Translations under genes and position numbers: made by a program
Shown here: positions 24,838 to 37,800 of the stretch, piece by piece
Numbering within the stretch: the first letter of the stretch is position 1
How the letters are laid out: every line of letters begins with the position of its first letter
The notes under the pieces: model-generated
Told to the model about the DNA's origin: nothing
Seen by the model: the letters and a program-made list of their open reading frames with translations, nothing else
Database searches by the model: none
From: Synchiropus splendidus
Lineage: Eukaryota > Chordata > Actinopteri > Syngnathiformes > Callionymidae
Reading direction: 5' to 3'
Assembly (NCBI RefSeq): GCF_027744825.2
Contig: NC_071348.1
Span: forward strand, 18,447,563-18,511,562
Length of the DNA stretch: 64,000 bases

Positions 24838-27093
24838 ATGTTGATAACTTTGGAAAAACACATCAGACAGCTTAGATTTGATGTGCAACTACTAGAAAGA
24901 CCCTTTCTGCTGTAGTGGGAGGTGAAAATTTCATGTTCTGAAGCTTCCCTGCAAAGTTATGGCACAATGCCGAAAACGCGTTTTCAGCCTGAGATAAGGT
25001 GGGTTCCGGAACGCCAAACATAAAAATGTTGATAATTTTGGAAAAACACTTCAGACAGCTTAGATTTGATGTGCAACTACTAGAAAGACCCTTTCTGCTA
25101 TAGTGGGAGGTGAAAATTTCATTTTCTGAACCTTCCCTGCAAAGTTATGGCACAATGCAGGAAACGCGTTTTCAGCCTGAGATAAGGTCGATTCAGGAAC
25201 ACCAAACATAAAAATGTTGAAAACTTTCGAAAAACAGTTCAGACAGCTTAGATTTGATGTGCAACTACTAGAAAGACCCTTTCTGCTATAGTGGGAGGTG
25301 AACATTTCATGTTCTGAAGCTTCCCTGAGAAGTTATGGCACAATGCAGAAAACGCGTTTTCAGCCTGAGACAAGGTGGTTTCCGAAACGCCAAACGTAAA
25401 AATGTTGATAACTTTGGAACAACACTTCAGGCAGCTTAGATTTAATGTGCAACTACTAGAAATGCACTTTCTGCTATAGTGGGAGGTGAACATTTCATTT
25501 TCTGAACCTTCCCTGCAAAGTTATGGCACAATGCGTAAAACACGTTTTCAACCTAAGATAAGGTCGATTCCGGAACGCCAAACATAAAAATGTTGATAAC
25601 TTTAGAAAAACACATCAGACAGCTTAGATTTGATGTGAAACTACTAGAAAGACCCTTTCTGCTATTGTGGGAGGTGACAATTTCATGTTCTGAAGCTTCC
25701 CTGCAAAGTTATGGCACAATGCAGAAAACGCGTTTTCAGCCTGAGATAAGGTCGATTCAGGAACGCCAAACGTAAAAATGTTGATAAATTTGGAAAAACA
25801 TTTCAGACAGCTTAGATTTGATGTGCAACTAGTAGAAAGAGCCTTTCTGCTATAGTGGGAGGTTAAAATTTCATGTTCGGAAGCTTCCATGCAAAGTTAT
25901 GGCACAATGCAGACAACGCGTTTTCAGCCTGACATAAGGTCGATTCCGGAACGCCAAACATAAAAATGTTGATAACTTTGGAAAAACACTTCAGACAGCT
26001 TAGATTTGAGGTGCAACTACTAGAAAGACCCTTTCTGATATAGTGGATGGTGAAAATTCAAGGTCCTGAAGCTTCCCTGCAAAGTTATGGCACAATACGT
26101 AAAACGCGTTTTCAGCCTGAGATAAGGTCGATTCCGGAACGCCAAACATAAAAATGTTCATAACTTTGGAAAAACACTTCAGACAGCTTAGATTTGATGT
26201 GCAACTACTAGAAAGACCTTTTCTGCTATAATGTTAGGTGAACATTTGATGTTCTGAATCTTCCCTGAAAAGTTATGGCACAATGCGTAAAACGCGTTTT
26301 CAGCCAGAGATAAGGTCGATTCCGGAACGCCAAACATAAAAATGTTGATAACTTTGGAAAAACACTTCAGACAGCTTAGATTTGATGTGCAACTACTAGA
26401 AAGACCCTTTCTGCTATAGTGGGAGGTGAACATTTCATGTTCGGAAGCTTCCATGCCAAGTTATGGCACAAAGCGTAAAAAGCATTTTCAGCCTGAGATA
26501 AGGTCGATTCCGGAACGACAAACATAAAAATGTTGATAACTTTCGAAAAACACTTCAGACAGCTTAGATTTGATGTGCAACTACTAGAAAGACCCTTTCT
26601 GCTATAGTGTTAGGTCAAAATTTCATGTTCTGAAGCTTCCCTGGAAAGTTATGGGACAATGCAGAAAACAATTTTTCATCCTGAGATACGGTCGATTCTG
26701 TAACGCCAAACATTAAAATGTTGATAACTTTCGAAAAACACTTCACACAGCTTAGATTTGATGTGCAACTACTAGAAAGACCCTTTCTGCCTTAGTGGGA
26801 GGTGAACATTTCATGTTCTGAAGCTTCCCTGCAAAGTTATGGCACAATGCAGACAACGCGTTTTCAGCTTGAGATAAGGTGGGTTCCGGAACGCCAAACA
26901 TAAAAATGTTGATAACTTTCGAAAAACACTTCAGGCAGCTTAGATTTGATGTGCAACTACTAGAAAGACCCTTTCTGCTATAGTGGGAGGTGAAAATTTC
27001 ATGTTCTAAAGGTTCCCTGCAAAGTTATGGCACAATGCGTAAAACGCGTTTTCAGCCTAAGATAAGGTCTATTCCGGAACGCCAAACATAAAA
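24838..27093. repeat. HOR D copy 2 (12-mer, 2256 bp)
   Basis: A near-perfect second copy of D. I noticed only single-base differences, for example CTACTAGAAAG near 25267 against CTACCAGAAAG near 23011. Its right edge runs into super-HOR E through a GGTCTATTCCGG variant near 27065. The low divergence suggests a recent tandem duplication. Confidence 0.92.
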
Positions 27094-30000
27094 ATGTTGA
27101 TAACTTTGGAAAAACACTTCACACAGCTTAGATTTGATGCGCAACTACTAGAAAGAACCTTTCTGCTATAGTGGGAGGTCAAAATTTTATGTTCTGAAGC
27201 TTCCCTGGAAAGTTATGGGACAATGCAGAAAATGCATTTTCATCCAGAGATAAGGTAGATTCCAGAACGCCACACATAAAAATGTTGATAACTTTCAAAA
27301 AACACCTCAGACAGCTTAGATTTGATGTGCAACTACTAGAAAGACCCTTTCTGCTATACTGGGAGGTTAAAATTTCATGTTCTGAGGCTTCCCTGCAAAG
27401 TTATGGCACAATGCAGAAAACCCGTTTTCAACCTGAGATAAGGTGGGTTCCGGAACGCCACACATAAAAATGTTGATAACTTTGGAAAAACACTTCAGAC
27501 AGCTTAGATTTGATGTGCAACTACTAGAAAGACCCTTTCTGCTACAGTGGGAGGTGAACATTTCATGTTCTGAAGCTTCCCTGAGAAGTTATGGCACAAT
27601 GCAGAAAACGCGTTTTCGGCCTGAGATAAGGTCGATTCCGGAACGCCATACATAAAAATGTTGATAACTTTGGAAAAACACATCAGACAGCTTAGATTTG
27701 ATGTGCAACTACTAGAAAGACCCTTTCTGCTATAGTGGGAGGTGAAAATTTCATGTTCTGAACTTTCCCTGAGAAGCTATGGCACAATGCAGAAAAAGCG
27801 CTTTCAGCCTGAGATAAGGTGGGTTCCGGAACGCCAATCGTAAAAATGTTGATTACTTTGGAACAACACTTCAGACAGCTTAGATTTGATGTGCAACTAC
27901 TGGAAAGACCCTTTCTGCTATTGTGGGAGGTCAAAATTTCATGTTCTAAAGGTTCCCTGCAAAGTTATGGCACAATGCGTAAAACGCGTTTTCAGATTGA
28001 GATAAGGTCGATTCAGGAACGCCAAACATAAAAATGTTGATAACTTTGGAAAAACACTTCAGACAGCTTAGATTTGATGTGCAACTACTAGAAAGACCCT
28101 TTCTGCTATAGTGGGAGGTCAAAATTTCATGTTCTGAAGCTTCCATGCAAAGTTATGGCACAATGCAGACAACGCATTTTCATCCTGAGATAAGGTCGAT
28201 TCCGGAATGCCAAACAAAAAAATGTTGATAACTTTCGAAAAACACTTCAGACAGCTTAGATTTGCTGTGCAACTACTAGAAAGACCCTTTCTGCTATAGT
28301 GGGAGGTCAAAATTTGATGTTCTGAAGCTTCCCTGCAAAGTTATGGCAGAATGCGTAAATCGTGTTTTCAGCCTGAGATAAGGTCGATTCCGGAACGCCA
28401 AACATAAAAATGTTGATAACTCAGGAAAAACTCTACAGACAGCTTAGATTTGACGTGCAACTACTAGAAAGACCCATTCTGCTGTAGTGGGAGGTGAAAA
28501 TTTCATGTTCTGAAGATTCCTTGCAAAGTTATGGCACAATGCAGGAAACGCGTTTTCAGCCTGAGATAAGGTGGGTTCCGGAACGCCAAACATAAAAATG
28601 TTGATAATTTAGGAAAAACACTTCAGACAGCTTAGATTTGATGTGCAACTACTAGAAAGACCCTTTCTGCTATAGTAGGAGGTGAACATTTCAATTTCTG
28701 AAGCTTCCCTGAGAAGTTATGGCACAATGCAGAAAACGCGTTTTCAGCCTGAGACAAGGTGGTTTCCGAACGCCAAACGTAAAAATGTTGATAACTTTGG
28801 AACAACACTTCAGACAGCTTAGATTTGATGTGCAACTACTAGAAAGACCCTTTCTGCTATAGTGTTAGTTCAAAATTTCATGTTCTGAAGCTTCCCTGGA
28901 AAGTTATGGGACAATGCAGAAAACAATTTTTCATCCTGAGATACGGTCGATTCTGTAACGCCAAACATTAAAATGTTGATAACTTTCGAAAAACACTTCA
29001 GACAGCTTAGATTTGATGTGCAACTACTAGAAAGACCCTTTCTGCCTTAGTGGGAGGTGAACATTTCATGTTCTGAAGCTTCCCTGCAAAGTTATGGCAC
29101 AATGCAGACAACGCGTTTTCAGCTTGAGATAAGGTGGGTTCCGGAACGCCAAACATAAAAATGTTGATAACTTTCGAAAAACACTTCAGGCAGCTTAGAT
29201 TTGATGTGCAACTACTAGAAAGACCCTTTCTGCTATAGTGGGAGGTGAAAATTTCATGTTCTAAAGGTTCCCTGCAAAGTTATGGCACAATGCGTAAAAC
29301 GCGTTTTCAGCCTAAGATAAGGTCGATTCCGGAACGCCAAACATAAAAATGTTGATAACTTTGGAAAAACACTTCACACAGCTTAGATTTGATGCGCAAC
29401 TACTAGAAAGAACCTTTCTGCTATAGTGGGAGGTCAAAATTTTATGTTCTGAAGCTTCCCTGGAAAGTTATGGGACAATGCAGAAAATGCATTTTCATCC
29501 AGAGATAAGGTAGATTCCAGAACGCCACACATAAAAATGTTGATAACTTTCAAAAAACACCTCAGACAGCTTAGATTTGATGTGCAACTACTAGAAAGAC
29601 CCTTTCTGCTATACTGGGAGGTTAAAATTTCATGTTCTGAGGCTTCCCTGCAAAGTTATGGCACAATGCAGAAAACCCGTTTTCAACCTGAGATAAGGTG
29701 GGTTCCGGAACGCCACACATAAAAATGTTGATAACTTTGGAAAAACACTTCAGACAGCTTAGATTTGATGTGCAACTACTAGAAAGACCCTTTCTGCTAC
29801 AGTGGGAGGTGAACATTTCATGTTCTGAAGCTTCCCTGAGAAGTTATGGCACAATGCAGAAAACGCGTTTTCAGCCTGAGATAAGGTCGATTCCGGAACG
29901 CCATACATAAAAATGTTGATAACTTTGGAAAAACACATCAGACAGCTTAGATTTGATGTGCAACTACTAGAAAGACCCTTTCTGCTATAGTGGGAGGTGA

Positions 30001-33000
30001 AAATTTCATGTTCTGAACTTTCCCTGAGAAGCTATGGCACAATGCAGAAAAAGCGCTTTGAGCCTGAGATAAGGTGGGTTCCGGAACGCCAATCGTAAAA
30101 ATGTTGATTACTTTGGAACAACACTTCAGACAGCTTAGATTTGATGTGCAACTACTGGAAAGACCCTTTCTGCTATTGTGGGAGGTCAAAATTTCATGTT
30201 CTAAAGGTTCCCTGCAAAGTTATGGCACAATGCGTAAAACGCGTTTTCAGCCAGAGATAAGGTCGATTCCGGAACGCCAAACATAAAAATGTTGATAACT
30301 TTGGAAAAACACTTCAGACAGCTTAGATTTGATGTGCAACTACTAGAAAGACCCTTTCTGCTATAGTGGGAGGTGAACATTTCATGTTCGGAAGCTTCCA
30401 TGCCAAGTTATGGCACAAAGCGTAAAAAGCATTTTCAGCCTGAGATAAGGTCGATTCCGGAACGACAAACATAAAAATGTTGATAACTTTCGAAAAACAC
30501 TTCAGACAGCTTAGATTTGATGTGCAACTACTAGAAAGACCCTTTCTGCTATAGTGTTAGGTCAAAATTTCATGTTCTGAAGCTTCCCTGGAAAGTTATG
30601 GGACAATGCAGAAAACAATTTTTCATCCTGAGATACGGTCGATTCTGTAACGCCAAACATTAAAATGTTGATAACTTTCGAAAAACACTTCACACAGCTT
30701 AGATTTGATGTGCAACTACTAGAAAGACCCTTTCTGCCTTAGTGGGAGGTGAACATTTCATGTTCTGAAGCTTCCCTGCAAAGTTATGGCACAATGCAGA
30801 CAACGCGTTTTCAGCTTGAGATAAGGTGGGTTCCGGAACGCCAAACATAAAAATGTTGATAACTTTCGAAAAACACTTCAGGCAGCTTAGATTTGATGTG
30901 CAACTACTAGAAAGACCCTTTCTGCTATAGTGGGAGGTGAAAATTTCATGTTCTAAAGGTTCCCTGCAAAGTTATGGCACAATGCGTAAAACGCGTTTTC
31001 AGCCTAAGATAAGGTCTATTCCGGAACGCCAAACATAAAAATGTTGATAACTTTGGAAAAACACTTCACACAGCTTAGATTTGATGCGCAACTACTAGAA
31101 AGAACCTTTCTGCTATAGTGGGAGGTCAAAATTTTATGTTCTGAAGCTTCCCTGGAAAGTTATGGGACAATGCAGAAAATGCATTTTCATCCAGAGATAA
31201 GGTAGATTCCAGAACGCCACACATAAAAATGTTGATAACTTTCAAAAAACACCTCAGACAGCTTAGATTTGATGTGCAACTACTAGAAAGACCCTTTCTG
31301 CTATACTGGGAGGTTAAAATTTCATGTTCTGAGGCTTCCCTGCAAAGTTATGGCACAATGCAGAAAACCCGTTTTCAACCTGAGATAAGGTGGGTTCCGG
31401 AACGCCACACATAAAAATGTTGATAACTTTGGAAAAACACTTCAGACAGCTTAGATTTGATGTGCAACTACTAGAAAGACCCTTTCTGCTACAGTGGGAG
31501 GTGAACATTTCATGTTCTGAAGCTTCCCTGAGAAGTTATGGCACAATGCAGAAAACGCGTTTTCGGCCTGAGATAAGGTCGATTCCGGAACGCCATACAT
31601 AAAAATGTTGATAACTTTGGAAAAACACATCAGACAGCTTAGATTTGATGTGCAACTACTAGAAAGACCCTTTCTGCTATAGTGGGAGGTGAAAATTTCA
31701 TGTTCTGAACTTTCCCTGAGAAGCTATGGCACAATGCAGAAAAAGCGCTTTCAGCCTGAGATAAGGTGGGTTCCGGAACGCCAATCGTAAAAATGTTGAT
31801 TACTTTGGAACAACACTTCAGACAGCTTAGATTTGATGTGCAACTACTGGAAAGACCCTTTCTGCTATTGTGGGAGGTCAAAATTTCATGTTCTAAAGGT
31901 TCCCTGCAAAGTTATGGCACAATGCGTAAAACGCGTTTTCAGATTGAGATAAGGTCGATTCAGGAACGCCAAACATAAAAATGTTGATAACTTTGGAAAA
32001 ACACTTCAGACAGCTTAGATTTGATGTGCAACTACTAGAAAGACCCTTTCTGCTATAGTGGGAGGTCAAAATTTCATGTTCTGAAGCTTCCATGCAAAGT
32101 TATGGCACAATGCAGACAACGCATTTTCATCCTGAGATAAGGTCGATTCCGGAATGCCAAACAAAAAAATGTTGATAACTTTCGAAAAACACTTCAGACA
32201 GCTTAGATTTGCTGTGCAACTACTAGAAAGACCCTTTCTGCTATAGTGGGAGGTCAAAATTTGATGTTCTGAAGCTTCCCTGCAAAGTTATGGCAGAATG
32301 CGTAAATCGTGTTTTCAGCCTGAGATAAGGTCGATTCCGGAACGCCAAACATAAAAATGTTGATAACTCAGGAAAAACTCTACAGACAGCTTAGATTTGA
32401 CGTGCAACTACTAGAAAGACCCATTCTGCTGTAGTGGGAGGTGAAAATTTCATGTTCTGAAGATTCCTTGCAAAGTTATGGCACAATGCAGGAAACGCGT
32501 TTTCAGCCTGAGATAAGGTGGGTTCCGGAACGCCAAACATAAAAATGTTGATAATTTAGGAAAAACACTTCAGACAGCTTAGATTTGATGTGCAACTACT
32601 AGAAAGACCCTTTCTGCTATAGTAGGAGGTGAACATTTCAATTTCTGAAGCTTCCCTGAGAAGTTATGGCACAATGCAGAAAACGCGTTTTCAGCCTGAG
32701 ACAAGGTGGTTTCCAAACGCCAAACGTAAAAATGTTGATAACTTTGGAACAACACTTCAGACAGCTTAGATTTGATGTGCAACTACTAGAAAGACCCTTT
32801 CTGCTATAGTGTTAGTTCAAAATTTCATGTTCTGAAGCTTCCCTGGAAAGTTATGGGACAATGCAGAAAACAATTTTTCATCCTGAGATACGGTCGATTC
32901 TGTAACGCCAAACATTAAAATGTTGATAACTTTCGAAAAACACTTCAGACAGCTTAGATTTGATGTGCAACTACTAGAAAGACCCTTTCTGCCTTAGTGG

Positions 33001-34800
33001 GAGGTGAACATTTCATGTTCTGAAGCTTCCCTGCAAAGTTATGGCACAATGCAGACAACGCGTTTTCAGCTTGAGATAAGGTGGGTTCCGGAACGCCAAA
33101 CATAAAAATGTTGATAACTTTCGAAAAACACTTCAGGCAGCTTAGATTTGATGTGCAACTACTAGAAAGACCCTTTCTGCTATAGTGGGAGGTGAAAATT
33201 TCATGTTCTAAAGGTTCCCTGCAAAGTTATGGCACAATGCGTAAAACGCGTTTTCAGCCTAAGATAAGGTCTATTCCGGAACGCCAAACATAAAAATGTT
33301 GATAACTTTGGAAAAACACTTCACACAGCTTAGATTTGATGCGCAACTACTAGAAAGAACCTTTCTGCTATAGTGGGAGGTCAAAATTTTATGTTCTGAA
33401 GCTTCCCTGGAAAGTTATGGGACAATGCAGAAAATGCATTTTCATCCAGAGATAAGGTAGATTCCAGAACGCCACACATAAAAATGTTGATAACTTTCAA
33501 AAAACACCTCAGACAGCTTAGATTTGATGTGCAACTACTAGAAAGACCCTTTCTGCTATACTGGGAGGTTAAAATTTCATGTTCTGAGGCTTCCCTGCAA
33601 AGTTATGGCACAATGCAGAAAACCCGTTTTCAACCTGAGATAAGGTGGGTTCCGGAACGCCACACATAAAAATGTTGATAACTTTGGAAAAACACTTCAG
33701 ACAGCTTAGATTTGATGTGCAACTACTAGAAAGACCCTTTCTGCTACAGTGGGAGGTGAACATTTCATGTTCTGAAGCTTCCCTGAGAAGTTATGGCACA
33801 ATGCAGAAAACGCGTTTTCAGCCTGAGATAAGGTCGATTCCGGAACGCCATACATAAAAATGTTGATAACTTTGGAAAAACACATCAGACAGCTTAGATT
33901 TGATGTGCAACTACTAGAAAGACCCTTTCTGCTATAGTGGGAGGTGAAAATTTCATGTTCTGAACTTTCCCTGAGAAGCTATGGCACAATGCAGAAAAAG
34001 CGCTTTGAGCCTGAGATAAGGTGGGTTCCGGAACGCCAATCGTAAAAATGTTGATTACTTTGGAACAACACTTCAGACAGCTTAGATTTGATGTGCAACT
34101 ACTGGAAAGACCCTTTCTGCTATTGTGGGAGGTCAAAATTTCATGTTCTAAAGGTTCCCTGCAAAGTTATGGCACAATGCGTAAAACGCGTTTTCAGATT
34201 GAGATAAGGTCGATTCAGGAACGCCAAACATAAAAATGTTGATAACTTTGGAAAAACACTTCAGACAGCTTAGATTTGATGTGCAACTACTAGAAATACC
34301 CTTTCTGCTATAGTGGGAGGTCAAAATTTCATGTTCTGAAGCTTCCATGCAAAGTTATGGCACAATGCAGACAACGCATTTTCATCCTGAGATAAGGTCG
34401 ATTCCCGGAATGCCAAACAAAAAAATGTTGATAACTTTCGAAAAACACTTCAGACAGCTTAGATTTGCTGCGCAACTACTAGAAAGACCCTTTCTGCTAT
34501 AGTGGGAGGTCAAAATTTGATGTTCTGAAGCTTCCCTGCAAAGTTATGGCAGAATGCGTAAATCGTGTTTTCAGCCTGAGATAAGGTCGATTCCGGAACG
34601 CCAAACATAAAAATGTTGATAACTCAGGAAAAACTCTACAGACAGCTTAGATTTGACGTGCAACTACTAGAAAGACCCATTCTGCTGTAGTGGGAGGTGA
34701 AAATTTCATGTTCTGAAGATTCCTTGCAAAGTTATGGCACAATGCAGGAAACGCGTTTTCAGGCTGAGATAAGGTGGGTTCCGGAACGCCAAACATAAAA
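27094..34800. repeat. Super-HOR E copy 1 (41 monomers, 7707 bp)
   Basis: Four sub-blocks each start at the CTTCACACAGC/GATGCGC monomer: a 12-mer (27094-29348), a 9-mer (29349-31040), a 12-mer (31041-33295) and an 8-mer (33296-34800). The whole series recurs 7707 bp later. The 12-mers match HOR C with two monomers removed, by a fusion near 28800-28829 that joins a GGAACAACAC start to a GTGTTAGTTC end. The 9-mer joins C-type members to D-type members at about 30240 (CAGCCAGAGATAAGG). The 8-mer is C with six members removed. Confidence 0.9.
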
Positions 34801-37800
34801 ATGTTGATAACTTTGGAAAAACACTTCACACAGCTTAGATTTGATGCGCAACTACTAGAAAGAACCTTTCTGCTATAGTGGGAGGTCAAAATTTTATGTT
34901 CTGAAGCTTCCCTGGAAAGTTATGGGACAATGCAGAAAATGCATTTTCATCCAGAGATAAGGTAGATTCCAGAACGCCACACATAAAAATGTTGATAACT
35001 TTCAAAAAACACCTCAGACAGCTTAGATTTGATGTGCAACTACTAGAAAGACCCTTTCTGCTATACTGGGAGGTTAAAATTTCATGTTCTGAGGCTTCCC
35101 TGCAAAGTTATGGCACAATGCAGAAAACCCGTTTTCAACCTGAGATAAGGTGGGTTCCGGAACGCCACACATAAAAATGTTGATAACTTTGGAAAAACAC
35201 TTCAGACAGCTTAGATTTGATGTGCAACTACTAGAAAGACCCTTTCTGCTACAGTGGGAGGTGAACATTTCATGTTCTGAAGCTTCCCTGAGAAGTTATG
35301 GCACAATGCAGAAAACGCGTTTTCGGCCTGAGATAAGGTCGATTCCGGAACGCCATACATAAAAATGTTGATAACTTTGGAAAAACACATCAGACAGCTT
35401 AGATTTGATGTGCAACTACTAGAAAGACCCTTTCTGCTATAGTGGGAGGTGAAAATTTCATGTTCTGAACTTTCCCTGAGAAGCTATGGCACAATGCAGA
35501 AAAAGCGCTTTCAGCCTGAGATAAGGTGGGTTCCGGAACGCCAATCGTAAAAATGTTGATTACTTTGGAACAACACTTCAGACAGCTTAGATTTGATGTG
35601 CAACTACTGGAAAGACCCTTTCTGCTATTGTGGGAGGTCAAAATTTCATGTTCTAAAGGTTCCCTGCAAAGTTATGGCACAATGCGTAAAACGCGTTTTC
35701 AGATTGAGATAAGGTCGATTCAGGAACGCCAAACATAAAAATGTTGATAACTTTGGAAAAACACTTCAGACAGCTTAGATTTGATGTGCAACTACTAGAA
35801 AGACCCTTTCTGCTATAGTGGGAGGTCAAAATTTCATGTTCTGAAGCTTCCATGCAAAGTTATGGCACAATGCAGACAACGCATTTTCATCCTGAGATAA
35901 GGTCGATTCCGGAATGCCAAACAAAAAAATGTTGATAACTTTCGAAAAACACTTCAGACAGCTTAGATTTGCTGTGCAACTACTAGAAAGACCCTTTCTG
36001 CTATAGTGGGAGGTCAAAATTTGATGTTCTGAAGCTTCCCTGCAAAGTTATGGCAGAATGCGTAAATCGTGTTTTCAGCCTGAGATAAGGTCGATTCCGG
36101 AACGCCAAACATAAAAATGTTGATAACTCAGGAAAAACTCTACAGACAGCTTAGATTTGACGTGCAACTACTAGAAAGACCCATTCTGCTGTAGTGGGAG
36201 GTGAAAATTTCATGTTCTGAAGATTCCTTGCAAAGTTATGGCACAATGCAGGAAACGCGTTTTCAGCCTGAGATAAGGTGGGTTCCGGAACGCCAAACAT
36301 AAAAATGTTGATAATTTAGGAAAAACACTTCAGACAGCTTAGATTTGATGTGCAACTACTAGAAAGACCCTTTCTGCTATAGTAGGAGGTGAACATTTCA
36401 ATTTCTGAAGCTTCCCTGAGAAGTTATGGCACAATGCAGAAAACGCGTTTTCAGCCTGAGACAAGGTGGTTTCCGAACGCCAAACGTAAAAATGTTGATA
36501 ACTTTGGAACAACACTTCAGACAGCTTAGATTTGATGTGCAACTACTAGAAAGACCCTTTCTGCTATAGTGTTAGTTCAAAATTTCATGTTCTGAAGCTT
36601 CCCTGGAAAGTTATGGGACAATGCAGAAAACAATTTTTCATCCTGAGATACGGTCGATTCTGTAACGCCAAACATTAAAATGTTGATAACTTTCGAAAAA
36701 CACTTCAGACAGCTTAGATTTGATGTGCAACTACTAGAAAGACCCTTTCTGCCTTAGTGGGAGGTGAACATTTCATGTTCTGAAGCTTCCCTGCAAAGTT
36801 ATGGCACAATGCAGACAACGCGTTTTCAGCTTGAGATAAGGTGGGTTCCGGAACGCCAAACATAAAAATGTTGATAACTTTCGAAAAACACTTCAGGCAG
36901 CTTAGATTTGATGTGCAACTACTAGAAAGACCCTTTCTGCTATAGTGGGAGGTGAAAATTTCATGTTCTAAAGGTTCCCTGCAAAGTTATGGCACAATGC
37001 GTAAAACGCGTTTTCAGCCTAAGATAAGGTCGATTCCGGAACGCCAAACATAAAAATGTTGATAACTTTGGAAAAACACTTCACACAGCTTAGATTTGAT
37101 GCGCAACTACTAGAAAGAACCTTTCTGCTATAGTGGGAGGTCAAAATTTTATGTTCTGAAGCTTCCCTGGAAAGTTATGGGACAATGCAGAAAATGCATT
37201 TTCATCCAGAGATAAGGTAGATTCCAGAACGCCACACATAAAAATGTTGATAACTTTCAAAAAACACCTCAGACAGCTTAGATTTGATGTGCAACTACTA
37301 GAAAGACCCTTTCTGCTATACTGGGAGGTTAAAATTTCATGTTCTGAGGCTTCCCTGCAAAGTTATGGCACAATGCAGAAAACCCGTTTTCAACCTGAGA
37401 TAAGGTGGGTTCCGGAACGCCACACATAAAAATGTTGATAACTTTGGAAAAACACTTCAGACAGCTTAGATTTGATGTGCAACTACTAGAAAGACCCTTT
37501 CTGCTACAGTGGGAGGTGAACATTTCATGTTCTGAAGCTTCCCTGAGAAGTTATGGCACAATGCAGAAAACGCGTTTTCAGCCTGAGATAAGGTCGATTC
37601 CGGAACGCCATACATAAAAATGTTGATAACTTTGGAAAAACACATCAGACAGCTTAGATTTGATGTGCAACTACTAGAAAGACCCTTTCTGCTATAGTGG
37701 GAGGTGAAAATTTCATGTTCTGAACTTTCCCTGAGAAGCTATGGCACAATGCAGAAAAAGCGCTTTGAGCCTGAGATAAGGTGGGTTCCGGAACGCCAAT

